From Chromobacterium phragmitis (lineage in GTDB: Bacteria; Pseudomonadota; Gammaproteobacteria; Burkholderiales; Chromobacteriaceae), in assembly GCF_003325475.1 (NCBI RefSeq), contig NZ_CP029495.1, positions 3,968,001-4,032,000 on the forward strand: a stretch of DNA of 64,000 nt. Direction: 5' to 3'. The first letter of the stretch is position 1. The number at the start of each line of letters is the position of its first letter. Both the position numbers and the translations under genes were made by a program. The notes under the pieces were generated by a model, which saw only the letters and a program-made list of their open reading frames with translations, was not told the DNA's origin and did no database searches. This document shows, piece by piece, positions 44,568-53,493 of this stretch.

Positions 44568-44936
44568 ATGCGATACCCCGATATGGTGATTTTGTACGTG
44601 GACCAGCCTTCCCGCAGCGCGGATTTTTACGCCCGATTATTCGACTTGCAGCCTCTGGAGCTGTCTCCCACCTTCGCCATGCTGAAATTCGCGTCCGGCA
44701 TGCGGTTGGGGCTATGGTCGCGCCATACGGCGGAGCCCGCCGTCGAAATGACCGGCGGCGGCGGAGAGCTGGCGGTGCTGCTTGAGAATTTCGACGCGCT
44801 GGAGGCGTGCTATGCCCGCTGGCAGGCCTTGGGGCTGCCCATTCTGCAGGAGATGGCCGATATGGATTTCGGCCGCACTTTCGTGGCGCAGGACCCGGAC
44901 GGCCACAGGCTGCGCGCTTACGTCGTGACAGAGTGA
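44568..44936 (+). CDS. VOC-superfamily (glyoxalase/bleomycin-resistance-like) protein
   Basis: A 122-residue single VOC domain built of two beta-alpha-beta-beta-beta units: MVILYVDQPSRSADFYARLF starts the first and FVAQDPDGHRLRAYV closes the second. The ATG at 44568 has AAGGAG seven bases upstream. VOC proteins are metal-dependent lyases, dioxygenases or binding proteins; the ligand is unknown. The promoter shares a 20-bp site with the DJ-1 gene, and both families include methylglyoxal-related enzymes. Confidence 0.88.
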   Translation: MRYPDMVILYVDQPSRSADFYARLFDLQPLELSPTFAMLKFASGMRLGLWSRHTAEPAVEMTGGGGELAVLLENFDALEACYARWQALGLPILQEMADMDFGRTFVAQDPDGHRLRAYVVTE

Positions 44937-44975
44937 CGCCGGGCCGCGGCGAAGGGCCGGCGAGGAGACGGGGGC

Positions 44976-45530
44976 TCAGTCTTGGTGGAAACAGCGGCCG
45001 CATACGGCGCGGTAACGCGCCTCGCCGCCGATTTCCACTTGCGGGCCTTCCTTCACCCGTTTGCCGGCGCCGTCGATGCGGATATGCATCGTCGCTTTGC
45101 GGCCGCAGAGGCAGATGGTCTTGATTTCTTCCACATCGTCGGCCAGCGACAGCAGCCAGGCCGAGCCAGGGAAGGGATGGCCCTGAAAGTCGGTGCGCAG
45201 GCCGAAGCAGATCACCGGAATGTTGCGGGAGTGGGCGAGGCGGTGCAGCTGCTGCGCCTGCTCCGGCGTCATGAACTGGGCTTCGTCGATCAGGACGCAG
45301 GCGGTGTCGCCGTACTCATGCGCCAGGAAATCGAAACCGGCGTCGAAGGTGTTGGATTCGCGCTGGATGTTGAGGCGGGAGGTGATCATGCCCACGCCGT
45401 AGCGGTCGTCGATGGCGCTGGTGTACAACGCCACCTTCTTGTCCATCGATTCGTAGTTGTTGGCGATCTGCAGCAGCTGGGTGCTCTTGCCGCTGTTCAT
45501 CGCGGCGTATCGGAAAAACAGTTTGGCCAT
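44976..45530 (-). CDS. tdk: Thymidine kinase
   Basis: A 184-residue cytoplasmic kinase that phosphorylates thymidine in salvage. The P-loop is RYAAMNSGKST (about 6-16), IDEAQFM is Walker B-like, and the zinc site cysteines lie in CLCGRKA and VCGRC near the C-terminus. The start at 45530 gives MAKLFFRYA as in the family. It stands between convergent VOC and the nitroreductase gene, 55 bases after the latter. Confidence 0.96.
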   Translation of the reverse strand: MAKLFFRYAAMNSGKSTQLLQIANNYESMDKKVALYTSAIDDRYGVGMITSRLNIQRESNTFDAGFDFLAHEYGDTACVLIDEAQFMTPEQAQQLHRLAHSRNIPVICFGLRTDFQGHPFPGSAWLLSLADDVEEIKTICLCGRKATMHIRIDGAGKRVKEGPQVEIGGEARYRAVCGRCFHQD

Positions 45531-45585
45531 GGTGCTGGGCGCGGAGGACGTTGCCGGGGCGCGCAGCATACCACGGCCGGCGGGC

Positions 45586-46275
45586 TCAGTAGAAGCTGGC
45601 GATCTCCTCCAGCGGTTTCTTGCCGATATTGGGCACCATGCAATCGCTCGCCGGATAGCCGGCCACTAGCAGGATATAGGGTTTCTCGTGGGCGGGGCGC
45701 GCCAGCAGCTGGTTGAGGAAGTTCATCGGGCTGGGCGTGTGGGTGAGGGTGGCGAGGCCGGCGTGGTGCAGCGCGGCGATCAGGAAACCGGCGGCGATCG
45801 ATACCGACTCGGGCACATAGTAGTTCTTGAGCTCGCTGCCGTCGTCCAGCACCGTTTTTTTCTGGCCGAAGATGGCGATCAGATACGGCGCGGTTTCCAG
45901 GAAGGGCTTGTCTGCATCGGTGCCCAGCGGCGCCAGCGCGTCCTTCCACTCTTGCGGCGCGCGGTGTGTATAGAATTCGCGCTCCTCGGCTTCCGCGCCT
46001 TGCCGTATCTTCCGTTTCAGCTCGGGGTCGCTGACGACGGCGAAATGCCAGGGCTGGTGGTTGGCGCCGGAGGGCGCGGTGCCGGCGGCGCGCAGCGCGT
46101 TTTCTATCACTTCGCGGGGAACGGGCTGGCTGGTGAATTCGCGCACGGTCCTGCGGCGGCGGATGTCGGCGTAGAAGGCTCGGGAGCGTTCCACCATTTC
46201 CGCTTCCGGATAGCGTTGGTAGGTGCTGAGCGGGACGAAGGCCGGCTGGCCCTGGTTGAACGGCAATCTGCTCAT
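45586..46275 (-). CDS. Nitroreductase-family flavoenzyme
   Basis: A 229-residue FMN protein of the nitroreductase superfamily. RRRRTVREFTSQPVPREVIE and APSGANHQPWHF are the FMN-binding motifs, and NIGKKPLEEIASFY is the typical C-terminal segment. The ATG at 46275 has AAAGGAG seven bases upstream. It resembles the iodotyrosine-deiodinase-like and BluB-like groups by its N-terminal extension. The substrate is unknown. An inverted repeat at 46419-46442 lies about 145 bases upstream. Confidence 0.88.
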   Translation of the reverse strand: MSRLPFNQGQPAFVPLSTYQRYPEAEMVERSRAFYADIRRRRTVREFTSQPVPREVIENALRAAGTAPSGANHQPWHFAVVSDPELKRKIRQGAEAEEREFYTHRAPQEWKDALAPLGTDADKPFLETAPYLIAIFGQKKTVLDDGSELKNYYVPESVSIAAGFLIAALHHAGLATLTHTPSPMNFLNQLLARPAHEKPYILLVAGYPASDCMVPNIGKKPLEEIASFY

Positions 46276-46418
46276 GACGGCTCCTTTGGGTGGGCGTAGC
46301 GTTGTCGGGGCATCGGACTGATGGCTTGAGAGCTTATGCGGTTTCCCATGCCGCCGCCGGGTCTGCGAACGAGTGATTTCCTCGCTTTCGCGGCATAGCA
46401 TGGCATCGGCTTTCGGTT

Positions 46419-46442
46419 AAATGCAATCGGCATTATGCATTT
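46419..46442. promoter_or_regulatory. Inverted repeat AAATGCA-N10-TGCATTT
   Basis: A 7-10-7 inverted repeat in AT-rich DNA, 144 bases from the nitroreductase start. The long spacer suits a dimeric regulator of one of the common bacterial families. No regulator gene adjoins. Confidence 0.45.
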
Positions 46443-46541
46443 GAAAAGTCGTTCGTCATGTAGTTTTATTTCAAATAAAGATACTTTATATGGAGCTATG
46501 CGCGTTGCGCGATGCAGGCAGGCATGCGCCGGCGATGAACG

Positions 46542-46567
46542 TAAAAAAAGCGCCCGGGGAGGGCGCT
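46542..46567 (-). terminator. Terminator of truC-rlmJ
   Basis: On the minus strand the stem AGCGCCC/GGGCGCT with a five-base loop is followed by seven T residues, 22 bases after the rlmJ stop. Confidence 0.95.
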
Positions 46568-46589
46568 TGGCGTGGCACGGCGGAAAGCT

Positions 46590-47438
46590 TTACAGATCGC
46601 CGCCGGTTTCCAGAATGAAACTGGCCTTGGCGTCCAAGCCCAAATGCCGGACCAGGTAGGGCAGCGTTTCGTTCAGGGTTTGCGGCAGGGTCCACGGCGC
46701 GTTGAGGATGAACATGCCGCTGCCGTGCATGCCGAAACCGTCCGCCGACGGGCCTTGCACGTGCAGTTCCGCCCGCAGCCAGCTCTTGGCCGGCAGCTTC
46801 TTCAACTCGGGAATCATCTCTTTCATTTCCGCGCGCTGCAGGCAGGGGTACCACACCGCGTAAACGCCGGTGGCGAAGCGTTTCAGGCCTTCTTTCAAGC
46901 CGGTGACCACGTTGTGGTAGTCGCGCTTGTCTTCGTAAGGCGGATCAATCAGCACCAGCGCGCGGCGCGGCGGCGGCGGCAGCACGGCCTTGATGCCGTC
47001 GAAGCCGTTGGCCTGCTGGATCTGCACCCGGCGGCCGCTGCCGGAAAAGTTCTCCTGCAGGATCTGGGCGTCGCTGGGATGCAATTCGAACAGGCGCAGC
47101 TTGTCGCTTTCCGGCATCACGTCGGCGGCGCACCACGGCGAACCGGGGTAGAACTTCAGCTCGCCGTCCGGGTTCATGCGCTTGACCACGTCCACGTAGT
47201 TGCGTACGGCTTCGGGCAGATCGTCGCGCTGCCACAGGCGGGCGATGCCGGTTTCAAACTCGGCGTTCTTGGTGGCGTAGCCTTCGGTCAGCGAATAGGC
47301 GCCGGCGCCGGCGTGAGTGTCGATATACCAGTAGGGCTTGTCTTTCTGGCCCAGGTAATTCAGCAGCTCGATCTCGATCAGATGCTTGAGCACATCGGCG
47401 TGGTTGCCGGCGTGGAAAGCGTGGCGATAGCTGAGCAT
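46590..47438 (-). CDS. rlmJ: 23S rRNA (adenine2030-N6)-methyltransferase RlmJ
   Basis: A 282-residue SAM-dependent methyltransferase modifying A2030 of 23S rRNA. The start MLSYRHAFHAGNHADVLKH is the RlmJ signature, the N6-adenine catalytic motif is DPPY in LVLIDPPYEDKRDY, and YIDTHAGAGAY is the SAM-binding motif. It follows truC by 12 bases and ends at a strong terminator, so truC-rlmJ is an operon. Confidence 0.96.
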   Translation of the reverse strand: MLSYRHAFHAGNHADVLKHLIEIELLNYLGQKDKPYWYIDTHAGAGAYSLTEGYATKNAEFETGIARLWQRDDLPEAVRNYVDVVKRMNPDGELKFYPGSPWCAADVMPESDKLRLFELHPSDAQILQENFSGSGRRVQIQQANGFDGIKAVLPPPPRRALVLIDPPYEDKRDYHNVVTGLKEGLKRFATGVYAVWYPCLQRAEMKEMIPELKKLPAKSWLRAELHVQGPSADGFGMHGSGMFILNAPWTLPQTLNETLPYLVRHLGLDAKASFILETGGDL

Positions 47439-47450
47439 TGTTCTTGTCTT

Positions 47451-48200
47451 TCAGATGGTTAATTCGATGCCGGCGGCGCGCGCGGCGTCGGCCCAGTCCA
47501 AGCGCGCCAGCAACGCGGTGAAGTTCCGCTCCAGCGGGCAGGCAAGCCGCAGCGGCTCACCGTTGGCCGGGTGGGTCAGCCGCATTTCCACGCAGGCCAG
47601 CAGCATGCGGCGGCAGTCCAGCTCGTCGGCGAACATCCGGTTATGGCGGCCTTTGCCGTAGGTGGAGTCGCCAATGATGGGATGGGCGATGTGCTTCAGG
47701 TGGCGGCGCAACTGGTGGCGGCGGCCGGTCAGCGGCGCGAGCTCCAGCAAGCTGTAGCGGCTGGAGGGGTATCGTTCCACCATGATGGGCAGCTCGACGC
47801 GCGCCAGGGTCCGGTAATCGGTGACGGCCGGTTGCGGCGCGGTTTCCACCTTCTCGCCTATCCATTCCAGGTCGTCCGGGCGGCGGCTGAGCGGGTGGTC
47901 GATATGCCCGGCGTCGTCGGCATGGCCGCGGACGACGGCCAGGTAGCGCTTCTCCACCTGCTGGCGCTCGAATTGCCAGGACAATTCGCGGCCGACATCC
48001 TTTTCCAGCGCGAACAGCAGCGCGCCCGATGTGCCTTTGTCCAGCCGATGGACAGGGTAGACCCGTCGGCCGATCTGGTCGCGCAGCATCTGGATGGCGA
48101 AGCGGGTTTCGTGGCGGTCCAGCTCGGTGCGGTGCACCAGCAGATTGGACGGCTTGTGGATGGCGATCAGCAGATCGTCCCGATACAGTATTTGCAGCAT
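47451..48200 (-). CDS. truC: tRNA pseudouridine(65) synthase TruC
   Basis: A 249-residue RluA-family pseudouridine synthase. Catalytic Asp54 lies in VHRLDKGTSGALLFAL. The start MLQILYRDDLLIAIHKPSN matches the TruC start in E. coli (residues near the N-terminus), which fits TruC better than the larger RluA members, as does the lack of an S4 domain. The ATG at 48200 was chosen from this match; its ribosome-binding site is weak. It is translated just before rlmJ. Confidence 0.87.
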   Translation of the reverse strand: MLQILYRDDLLIAIHKPSNLLVHRTELDRHETRFAIQMLRDQIGRRVYPVHRLDKGTSGALLFALEKDVGRELSWQFERQQVEKRYLAVVRGHADDAGHIDHPLSRRPDDLEWIGEKVETAPQPAVTDYRTLARVELPIMVERYPSSRYSLLELAPLTGRRHQLRRHLKHIAHPIIGDSTYGKGRHNRMFADELDCRRMLLACVEMRLTHPANGEPLRLACPLERNFTALLARLDWADAARAAGIELTI

Positions 48201-48666
48201 GGAGACAAAGGTTTTGAGCAGGGCGGAATTGTAGGGCTTGCACGCTGCTTTGGATATAGCCTTTATGTTTTGTGTTGGGTCAATCCTATTGAAGATCGTC
48301 ATGGCGGGCGCGCGATGTCGAATGCGTAATCCAGCGCTGGCGTGGCTTCCGGGCAAATCAATATTTTTAAGTAAAGAAATGTTTGTGACACGGTATTTCA
48401 AAGTAGAGAAGAAATGGTTTACAGCCCCGTGAACGCTCATTACAATTCGCCGCGCTCAGAAGAACGACATGGTGGTGTCCGTAGCCGGCTTTCGCGCATT
48501 GCGCAAGAGGGGCACGGGCGGCTTTGCCACAGCCAGGGTTGTAGTTCTCCGGTTACATGCCGGTTGCAAGTTTGGTTGCCTCCATTCACGTCCAAGCACT
48601 GTTGCACTCGCCGCGTCTGCCTGGGGCCAAGGCGCGTAGACCAACTCACAGTCAAGAGTTATAGAG
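48201..48666. other. Divergent intergenic region before the nucleoside importer
   Basis: No gene or known riboswitch could be recognised. The part from about 48240 to 48420 is AT-rich and probably contains promoters for truC and for the importer. The last 240 bases are GC-rich with short frames only. Confidence 0.5.
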
Positions 48667-49671
48667 ATGACCATCCAACTGAAACGTATCAGCTTCGCTG
48701 TCGCCGCAGCGGTTCTGTCCGCCGCCGCGTGCGCCAAAGACTTCACTCCCGCCGTGATCTACGACTCGGCCGGCAAGTTCGACAAGAGCTTCAGCGAAGC
48801 CGCCTACAACGGCGCCGAACGTTTCAAGAAAGACTTCAAGCTCAACTACCGCGAAGGCCAGATTTCTTCCGACGCGCAGAAAGAACAGCTGCTGCGCAAG
48901 ATGGCCAGCCGCGATACCGACATCGTGGTCGCCGTCGGCTTCAACTTCTCCCAGGCCGTGGAAACCGTGGCCAAGGAATATCCGAAGGTCAAGTTCACGC
49001 TGATCGACGCCGTGGCCAAGGGCCCGAACGTGCAGAGCATCGTGTTCAAGGAACAGGAGGGCTCCTTCCTGGTGGGCATGGCCGCCGCGCTGAAATCCAA
49101 GACCGGCAAGGTGGGTTATATCGGCGGCATGGACATCCCGATGATCCGCGCCTTCGGCTGCGGCTACGCCCAGGGCGCCAAGCACGCCAACAAGAACGTG
49201 GCCGTGCTGCAGAACATGACCGGCACCACCCCGCAGGCCTTCAATGACCCGGCGCGCGGCACCGAGCTGGCCAAGAGCCAGTTCGACCGCGGCGCGGACG
49301 TGATCTTCGTCGCCGCCGGCGGCACCGGCCTGGGCGTGCTGCAAGCGGCCAAGAACGCCGGCAAGTTCTCCATCGGCGTGGACAGCAACCAGAATCACCT
49401 GTTCCCGGGTTCGGTGCTGACCTCCATGGTTAAAAAAGTGGACGTGGCCGTCTACAACACCTTCAAGGACGCCAAGGACGGCTCCTGGAAGTCCGGCGTG
49501 CGCGTGCTGGGCCTGAAGGAACAAGCTGTGGATTGGGCGCTGGACAAGTACAACCGTTCGCTGATCACTCCTGACATGGAGAAGAAGATCAACGAAGCCA
49601 AGGCCGAGATCATCAGCGGCAAGATCAAGGTGGTCGACTATCGCGCCAACAACAGCTGCCCGGCGCAATAA
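48667..49671 (+). CDS. BMP-family nucleoside-binding protein of ABC importer
   Basis: A 334-residue periplasmic binding protein of the basic membrane protein/PnrA-like family. The N-terminal signal ends LSAAACAKD, which may be a weak lipobox. Family blocks IYDSAGKFDKSFSEAAYNGA, then VGYIGGMDIPMIRAFGCGYAQGAK and the DSNQNHLFPGSVLTSMVK segment are well conserved. Such proteins bind purine nucleosides. It is followed by the ATPase and two permeases, with a hairpin between. The start has only a weak ribosome-binding site. Confidence 0.93.
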   Translation: MTIQLKRISFAVAAAVLSAAACAKDFTPAVIYDSAGKFDKSFSEAAYNGAERFKKDFKLNYREGQISSDAQKEQLLRKMASRDTDIVVAVGFNFSQAVETVAKEYPKVKFTLIDAVAKGPNVQSIVFKEQEGSFLVGMAAALKSKTGKVGYIGGMDIPMIRAFGCGYAQGAKHANKNVAVLQNMTGTTPQAFNDPARGTELAKSQFDRGADVIFVAAGGTGLGVLQAAKNAGKFSIGVDSNQNHLFPGSVLTSMVKKVDVAVYNTFKDAKDGSWKSGVRVLGLKEQAVDWALDKYNRSLITPDMEKKINEAKAEIISGKIKVVDYRANNSCPAQ

Positions 49672-49700
49672 GCCAGGCGGTGAATTCCCCGAAGGGGACG

Positions 49701-49733
49701 ACAGCCGCGGTGATTCATCATCGCGGCTGTTTG
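49701..49733 (+). terminator. Intercistronic hairpin, possible attenuator
   Basis: A perfect stem ACAGCCGCG/CGCGGCTGT extends inward through TGAT/ATCA and is followed by TTTGTT. It stands between the binding-protein gene and the ATPase gene. Partial termination or mRNA protection here would raise binding-protein levels over transporter levels. Confidence 0.6.
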
Positions 49734-49782
49734 TTCATGCCGGCGGGGAAGCAAGAATCGAAGAATCGGGAACATATCAAGC

Positions 49783-51312
49783 ATGACCGAGTTTGCCATT
49801 GAACTGACAGGCATCAATAAGAGCTTTGGCGCCGTCAAGGCCAACCGCGACGTGACGATGAGCGTGCCGAAGGGAAGCATCCACGGCATCATCGGCGAGA
49901 ACGGCGCCGGCAAGTCCACGCTGATGAGCATTCTGTACGGCTATTACCAGGCCGACAGCGGCACCATCCGCGTGAACGGCGAGGATGTCCGCATCCGCAA
50001 CAGCCAGGAAGCCATCCGACTGGGAATCGGCATGGTCCACCAGCACTTCATGCTGGTGGAAACCTTCACTGTGCTGGAAAACATCGTGCTGGGCGCCGAA
50101 GGCGGTCGGCTGCTCAAGGGCGGCATGGACCAGGCCCGCGAGCATTTGAAGGAACTGAACAAGAACTACTCGCTGGAAGTGGACCCGGACGCGCGGGTCG
50201 GCGACCTGGGCGTAGGCTTGCAGCAGCGGGTGGAAATCCTGAAGGCGCTGTATCGCGGCGCCGACGTGCTGATCCTGGACGAACCCACCGCGGTGCTGAC
50301 CCCGCAAGAGGCCGACCACCTGTTCCACATCCTGCGTTCGCTGAAGGCGCAGGGCAAGACAGTGATTCTGATCACCCACAAACTGCGCGAGGTGATGGAT
50401 ATCACCGACAACGTCAGCGTGATGCGCGCCGGCACCGTGGTGGACAACGTGCGCACTTGCGACGTGGACAAGGAAAAGCTGGCTGACCTGATGGTGGGCC
50501 GCAAAGTGTCGTTGAAGGTGGACAAGGCCGAGTGCCAGGCCGGCGCCGCCGTGCTGGACGTCAAGGGCCTGACCCTGATCGACGAGCGCCAGGTCAAGCT
50601 GCTGGACAACTTGAACCTCCAGGTCAAGGCTGGGGAGATCGTCGGCATCGCTGGCGTGTCCGGCAACGGCCAATCCGAATTGCTGGAAGTGCTGGCCGGC
50701 ATGCGCGATCCGAGCGCCGGCGCCGTCGTCTACAAGGGCGAGGACCTGCTCAAGCTGAAATGCCGGGCCAAGCCGCGCGCCGCCGTTTATCGCCAGCGCG
50801 GCATCGGCCATATCCCGGAAGACCGTTCGCGCGAGGGCCTGGTCAAGGCGTTCTCCACCTTCGAGAACGCCATCCTCGGCTACCACGACGACAAGTCGCT
50901 GAGCCGCGGTCCGCTGTACTCCCGCAAGAAGCTGGTGGAGCGTACCCGCGACTTCATCGCCCAGTTCGACATCCGCCCGGGCAACCCGTTGCTGCGGGTG
51001 GGCCTCTTGTCCGGCGGCAACCAGCAGAAAGTGGTGTTGGCGCGCGAAATCCATGCCAATCCGGACCTGCTGTTGATCGGCCAGCCGACGCGCGGCGTCG
51101 ACATCGGCGCGATCGAATTCATCCACAAGCGGCTGATCGAGCTGCGGGACGAAGGCAGGGCCATCTTGCTGGTCTCGGTGGAACTTGAGGAAATTCTGGC
51201 GCTGGCGGACCGCATCCTGGTGATGGCCGGCGGCCAGATCACCGGCGAAGTGGCGGCGAAGAACGCCGACACCATTTCCCTCGGCTTGCTCATGGGGGGG
51301 CACAAGCATTGA
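49783..51312 (+). CDS. Nucleoside ABC transporter ATPase (two ABC domains)
   Basis: A 509-residue protein with two fused ABC domains. The first has Walker A GENGAGKST and LGVGLQQRVEILKAL with Walker B LILDEPTAVL. The second has GVSGNGQSELLEV, where the P-loop is degenerate, and LSGGNQQKVVLAREI. One intact and one degenerate site is the rule for this sugar/nucleoside family (RbsA, NupO). It energises the two permeases that follow, overlapping the first by four bases. Confidence 0.94.
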   Translation: MTEFAIELTGINKSFGAVKANRDVTMSVPKGSIHGIIGENGAGKSTLMSILYGYYQADSGTIRVNGEDVRIRNSQEAIRLGIGMVHQHFMLVETFTVLENIVLGAEGGRLLKGGMDQAREHLKELNKNYSLEVDPDARVGDLGVGLQQRVEILKALYRGADVLILDEPTAVLTPQEADHLFHILRSLKAQGKTVILITHKLREVMDITDNVSVMRAGTVVDNVRTCDVDKEKLADLMVGRKVSLKVDKAECQAGAAVLDVKGLTLIDERQVKLLDNLNLQVKAGEIVGIAGVSGNGQSELLEVLAGMRDPSAGAVVYKGEDLLKLKCRAKPRAAVYRQRGIGHIPEDRSREGLVKAFSTFENAILGYHDDKSLSRGPLYSRKKLVERTRDFIAQFDIRPGNPLLRVGLLSGGNQQKVVLAREIHANPDLLLIGQPTRGVDIGAIEFIHKRLIELRDEGRAILLVSVELEEILALADRILVMAGGQITGEVAAKNADTISLGLLMGGHKH

Positions 51313-52400
51313 AATTCGGACAACCATCCACGCTGCCGCGCTGGGCGCAGCTGACCATCCTGCCGGCGCTGAATCTGCTGGCCGCGCTTCTGGTGACCGG
51401 CCTGGTCACCTGGATGATAGGCGAGGACCCATGGGAGTGCCTTAAGCTGCTGATCAGCGGCGCCTTCGGCTACGGCGAGGGCATAGGCTACACGCTGTTC
51501 TACACCACCAGCTACATCTTCGCCGGCCTGGCGGTGGCCACCGCCTTCCATGCCGGGCTGTTCAACATCGGCGGCGAAGGCCAGGCCTATCTGGCCGGCC
51601 TGGGCGTCACGCTGGTGATGCTGGGCTTCGACCACACCCTGCCGCCCTATGTGCTGATTCCGTTGGCCATGCTGGCGGCGATGGGCTTCGGCGCGGCCTG
51701 GGCTTACATCCCGGCCTATCTGCAGGCCAAGCGCGGCAGCCATATCGTGGTGACCACGATCATGTTCAACTTCATCGCCTACTCGTTGATGTTGTACCTG
51801 ATCAGCCACCAACTGATCGAAGCCGGCTCGCAGAACCCGACCACCCGCCTGTTCGCCGAAAACGGCTGGATTCCGCAAGTCCACGAGGTATTCACTTCGC
51901 TGCCCAGTTCGCCGCTGAACCTGTCCTTCGTGTTCGCGCTGCTGGCCGCAGGCCTGTTCTACCTGATCGTCTGGCACAGCCGCTGGGGCTTCACGCTGCG
52001 CACTGTCGGCACCAACGAACACGCCGCCGGCTATGCAGGCATGAGCGTCAGCCGCGTGATCATCGTCGCCATGTGCGTGTCCGGCGCGCTGGCGGGGCTG
52101 GCCTCGGTCAACGACCTGTTGGGCTCCTCGCACCGCATGAACGTGCTGTTCACCAACGGCGTCGGCTTCGTCGGCATCGCCGTGGCGCTGATGGGCCGCA
52201 ACCACCCGGTGGGCATCGTCCTGTCCGCGCTGCTGTTCGGCGCGCTGACTCAGGGCGGCTCTGACCTGTCGTTCGAAAAGCCGATGATCACCCGCGAGAT
52301 GATCCTGTTCATCCAGGGCCTGATCATCCTGTTCTGCGGCGCGCTGGAAAACCTGTTCGAGCCGTTCATCGCCGGCCTGTTCAAGCGCAAGGACAAGTAA
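51309..52400 (+). CDS. Nucleoside ABC transporter permease 1 (NupP-like)
   Basis: A 363-residue inner-membrane permease with about nine to ten hydrophobic helices. The block GLFNIGGEGQAYLAGLGVTL and the GTNEHAAGYAGM-SVSRV loop are conserved in NupP/YufP-type permeases. It begins within the ATPase stop codon region (ATG before TGA, four-base overlap) and is two bases from the second permease gene. The pair form the channel of the importer. Confidence 0.94.
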   Translation: MKFGQPSTLPRWAQLTILPALNLLAALLVTGLVTWMIGEDPWECLKLLISGAFGYGEGIGYTLFYTTSYIFAGLAVATAFHAGLFNIGGEGQAYLAGLGVTLVMLGFDHTLPPYVLIPLAMLAAMGFGAAWAYIPAYLQAKRGSHIVVTTIMFNFIAYSLMLYLISHQLIEAGSQNPTTRLFAENGWIPQVHEVFTSLPSSPLNLSFVFALLAAGLFYLIVWHSRWGFTLRTVGTNEHAAGYAGMSVSRVIIVAMCVSGALAGLASVNDLLGSSHRMNVLFTNGVGFVGIAVALMGRNHPVGIVLSALLFGALTQGGSDLSFEKPMITREMILFIQGLIILFCGALENLFEPFIAGLFKRKDK

Positions 52401-52401
52401 T

Positions 52402-53367
52402 ATGGAAATGTTTTTCAGCCTCCTCGATTCCACCGTGCGCGTGGCCACGCCGCTGGTGCTGGCCGCGCTGGCCGGCATGTTCTCCGAGCGCTCCGGCGTG
52501 GTGGACATCAGCCTGGAAGGCAAGATGCTGGCGGCGGCCTTCGCCTCCGCCGCCGCCGCCTATGTCACCCACAATCCATGGATCGGCCTGTTGGCCGGCA
52601 TGATGGCCGCGGTGTCGCTGGCCATGGTGCACGCCTTCGTCTCCGTGACTTACAACGGCAACCAGCTGATTTCCGGCATGGCGATCAACACCATCGCCTC
52701 CGGCATCACGCCGGTGCTGGCGCTGGCATGGTTCCAGCAGGGCGGCAACACGCCGCAACTGCCGGACGAGGGCCGCTTCCACGAGATCGCGCTGCCGTTC
52801 GCCGATGCGTTGCGCGACGTGCCGGTAGTCGGCCTGGTGTACAGCAAGCTGATTTCCGGCCACAGCATTCTGGTCTACATCACGGCCTTCATCGTGATTC
52901 CGCTGGTGGCCTGGGTGTTGTACCGGACGCGTTTCGGCCTGCGCCTGCGCGCGGTGGGCGAGAACCCGCACGCGGCCGACACCGCCGGCATCTCCGTGGC
53001 CCGCGTGCGCTACACGGCGCTGTTCTGGGGCGGCATGCTCTGCGGCATGGCCGGCACCTATCTGTCCGTCTACCAGACCGGCAGCTTCATCAAGGAAATG
53101 ACCGCGGGCAAGGGTTTCCTGGCGCTGGCCGCGCTGATTTTCGGCAAATGGCGTCCGGTGCCGGCGGTGATCGGCTGCCTGCTGTTCGCCTTCGCCGACG
53201 CGATCCAGATCCGCCTGGAAGGCGTGGCCTTGCCTGTGGTGGGCCAGATCCCGTCGCAGGCGATCGCGGTCATCCCCTATGTGCTGACCGTGCTGCTGCT
53301 GGCCGGCTTCGTCGGCCGCGCCCTGGCGCCGAAGGCGATCGGCGTGCCTTTCGTCAAGTCGCGCTGA
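52402..53367 (+). CDS. Nucleoside ABC transporter permease 2 (NupQ-like)
   Basis: A 321-residue inner-membrane permease with about eight to nine helices. The segment FSERSGVVDISLEGKMLAAA and the GENPHAADTAGISVARVRY loop match the second permease of the family. It starts one base after the first permease stop. A strong terminator lies 20 bases after the gene, ending the importer operon. Confidence 0.94.
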   Translation: MEMFFSLLDSTVRVATPLVLAALAGMFSERSGVVDISLEGKMLAAAFASAAAAYVTHNPWIGLLAGMMAAVSLAMVHAFVSVTYNGNQLISGMAINTIASGITPVLALAWFQQGGNTPQLPDEGRFHEIALPFADALRDVPVVGLVYSKLISGHSILVYITAFIVIPLVAWVLYRTRFGLRLRAVGENPHAADTAGISVARVRYTALFWGGMLCGMAGTYLSVYQTGSFIKEMTAGKGFLALAALIFGKWRPVPAVIGCLLFAFADAIQIRLEGVALPVVGQIPSQAIAVIPYVLTVLLLAGFVGRALAPKAIGVPFVKSR

Positions 53368-53387
53368 TACGCTTTCCGTTTCATGCC

Positions 53388-53419
53388 AAGCCCGCCCGCT
53401 CAACGCCGGCGGGCTTTTT
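53388..53419 (+). terminator. Terminator of the nucleoside importer operon
   Basis: A 9-bp stem AAGCCCGCC/GGCGGGCTT with an 11-base loop, followed by TTTTT. Confidence 0.93.
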
Positions 53420-53493
53420 GCATGGGCGCGCGTGCTATGATGGGGGCTTGTGACGGATGGGTTCGGCCCATCGCAAAACAGGACTGAAATCGC

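Larger units (their letters stand above)
46276..46589. other. Intergenic region upstream of the nitroreductase gene
   Basis: It holds the AT-rich promoter area of the nitroreductase gene, an inverted repeat at 46419-46442 and the rlmJ terminator at 46542-46567. No further gene was found. Confidence 0.6.

Noticed and set aside
48201..48666. Purine riboswitch in the leader of the nucleoside importer
   Set aside because: No conserved purine-aptamer core or expression platform could be seen.
48414..49247. 277-codon frame over the binding-protein gene
   Set aside because: It is another frame of the binding-protein gene, arginine-rich from frame-shifted reading.
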